DNA from: an uncultured Acetatifactor sp.
Lineage (GTDB): Bacteria; Bacillota; Clostridia; Lachnospirales; Lachnospiraceae
Assembly: GCA_910579755.1 (NCBI GenBank)
Contig: CAJTVB010000021.1
Location: 1-63,388, forward strand
DNA length: 63,388 bases
Direction: 5' to 3'
The notes below the pieces were generated by a model. The model was not told where the DNA came from. It searched no databases and saw nothing but the letters and a program-made list of their open reading frames with translations. Positions 58,646 to 63,388 of the stretch are shown piece after piece (the first letter of the stretch is position 1; each line of letters begins with the position of its first letter). The translations under genes and the position numbers were made by a program.

Positions 58646-59011
58646 CTACCATGTCGCACGGACAACATACGGATTATCATCAATCTCCGGATCGTAGTAA
58701 TCAACCTGAACCGGGATGCCCGCGCGGACAGCATCAACAATTCCCTGCACTTCATCCAGCGTCCGCATCTCCGAGCGGGGCGGCGCCTCGATCTGCACCT
58801 CCAGCGCTCTCCGCAGATAGGCCATGGCACCTTTCAGGTAAAAGTCTCCATAGTGTGTGTGAAAGTGCATATCCCGCTGCACATCACCCATTCCCTGCCC
58901 TTGCAGTGCATAATGTTTTAGAAACCCCTTTACGATGGCGTCTTCGTCCAGATCGTCATGGGCCAAGTCAAATAGCCATGTTGCCTTATCTTCCAGCCAA
59001 ACCTTTGCCAT
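58646..59011 (-). CDS. Hypothetical early protein
   Basis: A protein of about 121 residues from the ATG at 59011 (AAGGAGGG upstream). It has KVWLEDKATWLFDLAHDDLD, then HFHTHYGDFYLKGAMAYLRR and ALEVQIEAPPRSEM. No family is recognised. It is separated by two bases from the stop of the frame-corrected HTH gene. Confidence 0.6.
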   Translation of the reverse strand: MAKVWLEDKATWLFDLAHDDLDEDAIVKGFLKHYALQGQGMGDVQRDMHFHTHYGDFYLKGAMAYLRRALEVQIEAPPRSEMRTLDEVQGIVDAVRAGIPVQVDYYDPEIDDNPYVVRATW

Positions 59012-59013
59012 GG

Positions 59014-59443
59014 TCACACGCCCTCCTTTGATAAATCATGCTTAACCATCTGATCCAGTGTTACACCAAAGAAATCAGAGAGTTTTTTCCAGGTTCTCTA
59101 TGGAAATACCACTTTTCCCAGTTTCTACAGCACATAGACTGCTTTTCCCACTAAACCCAAGGAAAACTGCCATATCTTCCTGCGTTATCTCTTGCCTCTT
59201 CCGCAAATACTTAATATTTGAAGCGTAAAGCGGCAATGGCGGTTTTAAATTTTTCAAAACCAATTCATCAAGCGTCACACCGAAGTACTCGGCCAGCCGG
59301 GCAATCATTTCTATATCTGGTTTCCTCTGGTCCTGCTCCCACATAGTTACTGCGCTTCCACTCAATCCAAAGATTTCAGCACATTCACGCTGGCTCAACC
59401 CTTTCTGCTCTCGCAAATACCTCAGATTTTGTGCTAAATACAC
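59014..59443 (-). pseudogene. Double-HTH regulator with frameshift
   Basis: A GTG-started (59443, GGAGG 6-7 bases upstream) protein with two XRE-type HTH units: YLAQNLRYLREQKGLSQREC and a second (IKYLRKRQEITQEDMAVFLG). As written it ends at 59075 after EKTL, within the second unit. Skipping one A in the six-A run gives LEKLSDFFGVTLDQMVKHDL and a stop at 59014, 2 bases before the next start, as expected for an intact gene. It is either a frameshifted copy, a sequencing slip, or programmed slippage. Both HTHs may bind early promoters. Confidence 0.65.
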
Positions 59444-59460
59444 CTTTCCACCTCCCGCTG

Positions 59461-59555
59461 TATATCCGCATTGGATTCCGATTCGGATTTGGATTCCGAT
59501 TGGATTGGATTACGGACGCACTTGTCAGCAGTTGCTGTCAAATGTCCGCATATTG
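59461..59555 (-). repeat. Origin-like repeat, copy B (outside gene)
   Basis: Bases 59461-59520 are identical to 50968-51027, and 59519-59550 matches 34114-34145 at 28 of 32 bases. Read on the minus strand it would encode CGHLTATADKCVRNPIQSES, so it is a fragment of an initiator-gene linker from this or a related phage. It now lies between two regulatory genes as non-coding DNA. Confidence 0.85.
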
Positions 59556-59566
59556 TAGGCAAGACA

Positions 59567-60040
59567 TTACAGGTTTTTCTTTACCCACAGTTTGAGGCTC
59601 TGCGCTATCTGCTCCAGCTCCTCCAGATTTTCGAGCACCTTATTCAAATCTCCTTTTTCATCCTCGGAAATAACACCATCCTCTGTGATATCCAGTAACA
59701 GTTCCTTCGTTTCTCCGATTTTCCGAAATGTAGAAAGTGCCCTGATTGAGATCCTGTCAAGATCTGCCAGATCCGCTTTAGGCATCTCTCCACCGAGCGG
59801 ACAAATATTCGTGCAGTAATAATTTTCCAGTTCCGGCGCATTATACAGATCCGCCATGAGATGTATTTCCTCCGGATAGGGATTGGCTATCCCGCTTTCG
59901 ATTCTATAAAGACGCCCTCGGTCAATCGACATGATATCTGCCGCTCCCTCACGGCTGCTTAACTGCTCATTGTGTGTTGCCGCCGTGCAACGGGCCTTAT
60001 AAAAGACATTGGAACTTGTCTTCGCTGCTACATTTGCCAT
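59567..60040 (-). CDS. HTH-type regulator
   Basis: A protein of about 157 residues from the ATG at 60040 (GGGAGG about 9 bases upstream). It has VFYKARCTAATHNEQLSSRE, GAADIMSIDRGRLYRIESGI, an XRE-like HTH, then YYCTNICPLGGEMPKADLAD, a Cys-containing segment. The C-terminal part (LDRISIRALSTFRKIGETKE) is helical. It is the second gene leftwards from the immunity promoter and may be an early regulator. Confidence 0.75.
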   Translation of the reverse strand: MANVAAKTSSNVFYKARCTAATHNEQLSSREGAADIMSIDRGRLYRIESGIANPYPEEIHLMADLYNAPELENYYCTNICPLGGEMPKADLADLDRISIRALSTFRKIGETKELLLDITEDGVISEDEKGDLNKVLENLEELEQIAQSLKLWVKKNL

Positions 60041-60072
60041 TTTGTTTTTCACCTCCCAAATGTATAATCTAC

Positions 60073-60276
60073 TTATATTTCATTTTGAAATGTTGAAAGG
60101 CAAGCAAAATCATCCAGAGACATTCCCAAGGCTTCAGCCAGTTTTTTGGCCATGGATAAATTCGGTCTTCTGGAGCCGTTCTCATATTGAGAAATCGTTG
60201 TTTGCTTTAATCCGACACGATTTGCGAGTTCTGTTTGAGATAAGCCTTTTTTCTCTCTGAATTCTTTAAGTGTCAT
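60073..60276 (-). CDS. Cro-like HTH regulator
   Basis: A 67-residue protein with an XRE-type HTH: KEFREKKGLSQTELANRVGL then KQTTISQYENGSRRPNLSMA and KKLAEALGMSLDDFAC. It is divergent from the CI-like gene and is the first leftward gene, the place of Cro. GAGGGGAG precedes the ATG. Operators with the ATTTC-N5-GAAAT pattern lie in its promoter region and one lies at its own 3' end. Confidence 0.85.
   Translation of the reverse strand: MTLKEFREKKGLSQTELANRVGLKQTTISQYENGSRRPNLSMAKKLAEALGMSLDDFACLSTFQNEI
60077..60091. promoter_or_regulatory. Operator ATTTC-N5-GAAAT, site 1
   Basis: ATTTC-ATTTT-GAAAT lies at the 3' end of the Cro-like gene and upstream of the HTH gene at 59567-60040. It matches the sites in the immunity intergenic region, so the same repressor should also control this second leftward gene. 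Confidence 0.6.
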
Positions 60277-60293
60277 GTTCTCACTCCCCTCTT

Positions 60294-60308
60294 ATTTCGT
60301 TCTGAAAT
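60294..60308. promoter_or_regulatory. Operator ATTTC-N5-GAAAT, site 2
   Basis: ATTTC-GTTCT-GAAAT lies just downstream of the leftward -10 region and upstream of the Cro-like start, a good position to block leftward transcription. Confidence 0.65.
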
Positions 60309-60312
60309 ATAG

Positions 60313-60339
60313 ATTATAGCAATCTGAAATATTTGTCAA
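60313..60339 (-). promoter_or_regulatory. Leftward early promoter
   Basis: On the minus strand TTGACA (60339-60334) and TATAAT (60318-60313) are 15 bases apart. It precedes the Cro-like gene and should drive the early region. Operator sites flank it. Confidence 0.65.
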
Positions 60340-60356
60340 GCATTTTTGCAAAAAAT

Positions 60357-60371
60357 ATTTCAATACGAAAT
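60357..60371. promoter_or_regulatory. Operator ATTTC-N5-GAAAT, site 3
   Basis: ATTTC-AATAC-GAAAT lies between the divergent promoters, upstream of both -35 regions. Confidence 0.65.
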
Positions 60372-60375
60372 TAGA

Positions 60376-60399
60376 AAATATTTCAATATGTGATATAAT
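60376..60399 (+). promoter_or_regulatory. Rightward promoter for CI-like repressor
   Basis: TGTGATATAAT is an extended -10 box (TATAAT 60394-60399). The -35 region is poor, and the ribosome binding site AGGAGG lies 8 bases after the -10, so the mRNA leader must be very short. Confidence 0.6.
60380..60394. promoter_or_regulatory. Half-conserved operator, site 4, overlapping CI promoter
   Basis: ATTTC-AATAT-GTGAT keeps the left arm only and overlaps the -10 region of the rightward promoter (TATAAT at 60394-60399). A weaker site at this position could give negative autoregulation of the CI-like gene. Confidence 0.5.
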
Positions 60400-60419
60400 G
60401 ATGCGTAGGAGGTTAAGTT

Positions 60420-61067
60420 ATGCTTGGCAAACAGTTAAAATTGTTGAGAGAATCAAGACAAAAAAGCCAACAAGAAGTTTGTTCTGCACTAAATATAGAA
60501 CAAAGTACTCTGGCAAACTACGAAAACGGAAAAAGGATACCAAAAATCGAAATTCTTATCAAAATTGCGGAATATTATCAATGCTCAGTAGATTTTTTGC
60601 TTGGAATTGAAAAATCTGGAAAAACTGATTATGCAAATTACCAGATGGATCCCCCGGAATTTGCCCTTGATTTCAAAATGAGGCTTCGGGATCTTATGGA
60701 AGAGCAAAAAATATCTGAAGAGGAATTTGCAAAGAGGACTGGTTTTAATTATGAGGAAAAGGATTCTTATCTATACGGTAATCGGATTCCCTCAATAGAG
60801 GACCTAATCAAGATTGCCGGCGCACTAAATGTATCAACGGACTACCTTTTGGATGTTTCAAAGAGGAAAAGAATCTCCGTAGAAGAAGAAATGCTCCTTC
60901 AATCATTCAACCGCTGTGATGATGAATGTAAAAAATATCTCTTAGCAAAGGCAGGTGTTTTGTGCGTAGAAGGTATCTCGGCAGTTGCAGCTGGCGAATA
61001 CGGAAGATACGCCGACGAAGAAAAAAAATCCCGTCCTTCGAGTGGTACCGGAGGCATCGGGGCTTAA
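60420..61067 (+). CDS. CI-like repressor with two HTH domains
   Basis: A 215-residue protein. Residues 1-64 are a strong XRE-type HTH (KLLRESRQKSQQEVCSALNI then ANYENGKRIPKIEILIKIAE). Residues 80-145 form a second HTH-like unit (MRLRDLMEEQKISEEEFAKR then DLIKIAGALNVSTDYLLDVS). The C-terminal 60 residues are not an S24/LexA-type protease; no Ser-Lys pair context is visible. It should maintain lysogeny by binding the ATTTC-N5-GAAAT sites. Induction must use another route than self-cleavage. Confidence 0.82.
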   Translation: MLGKQLKLLRESRQKSQQEVCSALNIEQSTLANYENGKRIPKIEILIKIAEYYQCSVDFLLGIEKSGKTDYANYQMDPPEFALDFKMRLRDLMEEQKISEEEFAKRTGFNYEEKDSYLYGNRIPSIEDLIKIAGALNVSTDYLLDVSKRKRISVEEEMLLQSFNRCDDECKKYLLAKAGVLCVEGISAVAAGEYGRYADEEKKSRPSSGTGGIGA

Positions 61068-61104
61068 AAAAAATAGAAATTACCATATGTAGGAAGGTAG
61101 CTTT

Positions 61105-61656
61105 ATGAAGTGTATAAAATGCGGTTCGGAATTAACAAGTGAAATGTTCGCATGCGGTATGTGCTTTTCCTGCGGATGCTCTATTTCAGAATCGGAAGAA
61201 GCCTTTAAAATTGAGCAGGCCCAACTAAAGGCCGAAGCCGATCTTGCGCTCCAGCAGCAGAAAGAGGAACAGGCACGGAAATCTCAGGAAGAACAGCGTA
61301 TGTATGCTGAAAGATTCAAAAGCCATATGCTTACAACGGGGTTCTCTTTTGAGGGATATCGCATAGCTGAATACCTGGGCATTGTAACAGGCGAAACAGT
61401 AATGGGAACTGGATATTTTTCCGATATAGGTGCATCCATTTCAGATCTCTTTGGTGCCGAAGCATCTGAATATTCGGAAAAGCTACGATCCGCAAAGCAA
61501 GCAGTTTTGAAAATTATGATCAAAAATTCAACAGACTTAGGTGGAAATGCTATTATCGGAATTTCCTATGAACTTATGACTTTTTCTGGAAACATGATGG
61601 GAGTTTCTGTGACCGGCACATCTGTAAAGGTTAATAAATATTCGGATAATACATAG
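61105..61656 (+). CDS. Zinc-ribbon protein with YbjQ (DUF74) domain
   Basis: A 183-residue protein. The N-terminal CIKCGSELTSEMFACGMCFS then CGCS is a zinc ribbon. A coiled linker follows (residues 30-70). The last 110 residues are a YbjQ/DUF74 heavy-metal-binding-type domain: GYRIAEYLGIVTGETVMGTG, LRSAKQAVLKIMIKNSTDLG and GNAIIGISYELMTFSGN. It is in the same rightward unit as the CI-like gene, so it is probably expressed in the lysogen. Function is unknown. Confidence 0.8.
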   Translation: MKCIKCGSELTSEMFACGMCFSCGCSISESEEAFKIEQAQLKAEADLALQQQKEEQARKSQEEQRMYAERFKSHMLTTGFSFEGYRIAEYLGIVTGETVMGTGYFSDIGASISDLFGAEASEYSEKLRSAKQAVLKIMIKNSTDLGGNAIIGISYELMTFSGNMMGVSVTGTSVKVNKYSDNT

Positions 61657-61682
61657 TATCATTCAGGAAGGAGGAAGCTGCC

Positions 61683-62789
61683 GTGCCGGCCTACAAGTAT
61701 ACCTTAAAAGACGGAAAAACCACACGCTGGTATGCCAACTTCTACTTCACGGACTGGACCGGCGAAAAGAAGCATATCTGCAAACGGGGCTTTAAGACAC
61801 AGCGCGAGGCCAAAGAGTATGAGCGCTCATTCCTGGATCAGCAGAACAATACCAGTGATATCCTCTTTTCCTCCTTGGTGGAGAACTATCTGGAGGACAT
61901 GTCGCACCGGTTGAAGCCTACCACAATGGAAAATAAGCGGTTCATCATAAAAGGGAAGCTGCTCCCCTACTTCGGAAATCTGAAAGTATGCGATATTGAC
62001 ACCATCAAGGTCCGAAAATGGCAGAACGAATTGATATCCTACCGGGATGAAGCCGGAACCCCTTTTTCCCAGACATATCTCAAGACCGTTAACAATCAGC
62101 TGTCCGCCATCATGAATTATGCCGTGGCCCATTACCGGCTCTCTGCTAATCCATGTCGGGCCGCCGGCAGCATGGGGAAGAGCCGGGCCGAGGAAATGAA
62201 TATATGGACGCAGGCGCAGTACGAGCAGTTCTCCGCCGCTATACAAAAATCTTCTGTAAAGCTGGCCTTTGATGTGCTCTTTTACACTGGGATGCGGTCC
62301 GGGGAGCTGCTGGCCCTTACCCCTGCAGACATCCTCCCTTCAAAACGAATCGATATCAATAAAAATTATGCAAAAGTAAACGGGGAAGAATTATTCCTGG
62401 AGCCGAAGACGCCCAAGGCTAAAAGGTGTATATCCATACCCGATTTTCTATACGATGATATTCAGGAATACATGGCAAAGCTCTATGGGATTGAACAGGG
62501 GGACCGGATATTCTATTTCACAAAATCTGCCCTGGATAAAGAGATAAAGCGGATCGCCGCCAAAGTGGGGCTGCCAATTATAAGAGTCCACGATCTGAGG
62601 CACTCACACGCCAGTATGCTGATTGAAATGGGCTTTGCCCCATTGGAGATTGCGGACCGGCTGGGGCATGAATCCGTGAAGACCACACTGGATACCTATT
62701 CCCACCTTTACCCGGACAAAGATCAGCAGCTGGCAGATCGGCTCAATCAGTTCCGGCGGGCGATACCGCCGACAGAAGAAAATTCTTGA
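61683..62789 (+). CDS. int: Tyrosine-type site-specific integrase
   Basis: A 368-residue phage integrase starting at GTG 61683. The arm-binding N-terminus (YKYTLKDGKTTRWYANFYFT) and SAM-like core-binding domain (about 60-165) are followed by the catalytic domain. It has R205 (TGMRSGE), a Lys in PKTPKAKRC, H303 and R306 (HDLRHSH), H329 (RLGHES) and Tyr339 (DTYSHLY). All five key residues are present, so it should be active. It lies beside the right attachment candidate and is read towards it. Confidence 0.95.
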   Translation: MPAYKYTLKDGKTTRWYANFYFTDWTGEKKHICKRGFKTQREAKEYERSFLDQQNNTSDILFSSLVENYLEDMSHRLKPTTMENKRFIIKGKLLPYFGNLKVCDIDTIKVRKWQNELISYRDEAGTPFSQTYLKTVNNQLSAIMNYAVAHYRLSANPCRAAGSMGKSRAEEMNIWTQAQYEQFSAAIQKSSVKLAFDVLFYTGMRSGELLALTPADILPSKRIDINKNYAKVNGEELFLEPKTPKAKRCISIPDFLYDDIQEYMAKLYGIEQGDRIFYFTKSALDKEIKRIAAKVGLPIIRVHDLRHSHASMLIEMGFAPLEIADRLGHESVKTTLDTYSHLYPDKDQQLADRLNQFRRAIPPTEENS

Positions 62790-62899
62790 ACTTTCCCGCA
62801 GATTGTGCTATTCTTTAGATAAAGAGAGGCGCCTGCTGGTAACAGACGCCCCACTGGAGCTACCGATAGACGGTTAGCCCGATTCATAAGTTTACAGCT
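62790..62899 (+). ncRNA. Possible antitoxin-type RNA upstream part
   Basis: No protein is seen. Hairpin-forming segments lie at 62829-62851 (GGCG-CTG with CAG-CGCC) and near 62861-62877 (TACCG with CGGTTA). Together with the terminator at 62900-62933 this looks like a small structured RNA read rightwards, convergent with the 32-residue gene. Identity is inference. Confidence 0.4.
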
Positions 62900-62933
62900 A
62901 TAGCCGCTTACCTTGTCACGGGAGGGCGGCTAT
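62900..62933. terminator. Shared terminator of convergent RNA and small gene
   Basis: ATAGCCGC (62900-62907) pairs with GCGGCTAT (62926-62933), with a TTT run on the plus strand. The stop codon of the small leftward gene lies in the right arm. Both directions appear to end here, the usual shape of Fst-type loci. Confidence 0.65.
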
Positions 62934-63028
62934 TTCTGTGGCTTGTTACTATCTTTACCGAATGTATATCCGATACCAAAGCAGGTCAAGCCAAAACTTA
63001 ACACTGCAATAAGTCCCAAAATATCCAT
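62930..63028 (-). CDS. 32-residue hydrophobic peptide, possible type I toxin
   Basis: A 32-residue gene from the ATG at 63028, with AAAGGAGGG 10 bases upstream. The first 24 residues are hydrophobic (MDILGLIAVLSFGLTCFGIG), followed by a polar KDSNKPQK tail. Size, single membrane helix and ending in a shared terminator hairpin match Fst/holin-like type I toxins. A convergent structured RNA may be its antitoxin. Similar peptides often lie next to integrase genes in Clostridia. Confidence 0.55.
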   Translation of the reverse strand: MDILGLIAVLSFGLTCFGIGYTFGKDSNKPQK

Positions 63029-63242
63029 ATGGCTCAGCCCTCCTTTCCCAGATTCCCTTTCAGGTTTCTATGTAAACGGAGGGTCACAGTCCCTCCGGGG
63101 AGGGCTAACCGCCTACCATCCTGGTAGTCCCAAAGAGATATTACCATATTTCGACAGGAAATTCAACTGCATCCATTTTCCGGGTAGGAAAAGTAGCTGG
63201 CTCTATTTTCAACATCATATCAACATCACAGAGATATGAAAA
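63029..63242 (-). other. Structured leader of small peptide gene
   Basis: No other gene is seen. Two hairpins lie here: GGAGGG/CCCTCC (63078-63096) and CTACC/GGTAG (63113-63127). GGTTAGCCC occurs in this leader (minus strand) and in the convergent RNA (plus strand, 62872-62880), so the two RNAs share a sequence rather than being complementary there. Confidence 0.4.
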
Positions 63243-63279
63243 GGACTGGAAAACCCTTATTTTATCAGTTTTCCAGTCC
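63243..63279. terminator. Terminator next to attR candidate
   Basis: GGACTGGAAAAC (63243-63254) pairs with GTTTTCCAGTCC (63268-63279), a perfect 12-bp stem with a T-rich loop. It lies 9 bases before the 13-base repeat. Confidence 0.7.
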
Positions 63280-63288
63280 AAATGTCCC

Positions 63289-63301
63289 CTATTCGAACTC
63301 G
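63289..63301. other. Candidate attR core
   Basis: CTATTCGAACTCG, identical to 150-162. It lies 500 bases past the integrase stop codon, with the flank 63302-63388 presumably host DNA without a visible gene. Confidence 0.45.
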
Positions 63302-63388
63302 GCGTGTTCTTTGTTGTTCTTAACTGTATTTGTTTAAGTTTTATACAGATACACGCCCTTTTTTACATCAATTACACCATTTATTATG
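63302..63388. other. Probable right chromosomal flank, no gene
   Basis: A short AT-rich end without an open frame of useful length. On the minus strand a frame reads into the core as KNNKEHAEFE and stops at TAG, but an in-frame stop lies 15 codons earlier, so a host gene end cannot be claimed. Confidence 0.35.

Noticed and set aside
1..63388. CRISPR arrays, insertion sequences, rRNA or tRNA genes
   Set aside because: No regularly spaced repeats, transposase-like proteins or recognisable RNA genes were seen; a tRNA scan would be needed to exclude isolated tRNAs.

Overview
The window looks like one complete temperate phage genome of about 63 kb, probably an integrated prophage of a gut Clostridia or Lachnospiraceae-type host. 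The evidence is PBSX/Xkd-type structural proteins, strong AGGAGG ribosome binding sites, clostridial-type early genes (PcfJ, PcfK, DUF5131, G39P-like loader) and moderate GC. A 13-base direct repeat (150-162 and 63289-63301), each copy next to a terminator hairpin, is the best candidate for the attachment-site core. The host name is inference only.

Layout, left to right. 281-3096: cargo next to the left end, with a GIY-YIG nuclease plus HTH protein transcribed left, an amidoligase, small protein and gamma-glutamylcyclotransferase transcribed right from a divergent promoter, and another HTH gene. 3215-6622: lysis (two-enzyme endolysin, holin, a second membrane protein) and small tail-end genes. 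6600-9368: a diversity-generating retroelement (DGR) with reverse transcriptase, template repeat and a tail-tip protein carrying the variable repeat; every difference between the repeats falls on a template adenine. 9380-21607: contractile tail (fibre, baseplate, spike/LysM, tape measure, frameshifted tail chaperone, tube, sheath). 21624-31650: head and packaging (connectors, capsid, XkdF protease, SPP1 gp7-like protein with a C-terminal EndoU domain, portal, terminases). 31749-36318: an unusual five-gene cassette bounded by terminators: two PAPS-reductase-like proteins, two ParB-like proteins and a sodium:solute symporter. 36518-51417: a probable late regulator, small zinc-ribbon proteins, DNA methylase, phage sliding clamp, RecU-like resolvase, radical-SAM-like protein, PcfJ/PcfK, a degenerate N6-methylase-like protein, helicase loader and replication initiator. 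51468-59443: a single-chain SbcD-SbcC fusion, a putative annealing protein, a SleB-like hydrolase and small regulators. 59567-62789: immunity region with divergent Cro-like and CI-like genes, operators, a YbjQ-domain protein and a tyrosine integrase, followed by a possible type I toxin locus.

The early region is read leftwards from the Cro-side promoter near 60.3 kb. The regulator at 36.5-37.3 kb probably switches on the late genes, which continue leftwards to lysis. The most unusual parts are the DGR, the transporter/PAPS-reductase/ParB cassette, the SbcDC fusion, and an origin-like sequence present in three places (about 34.1, 51.0 and 59.5 kb).
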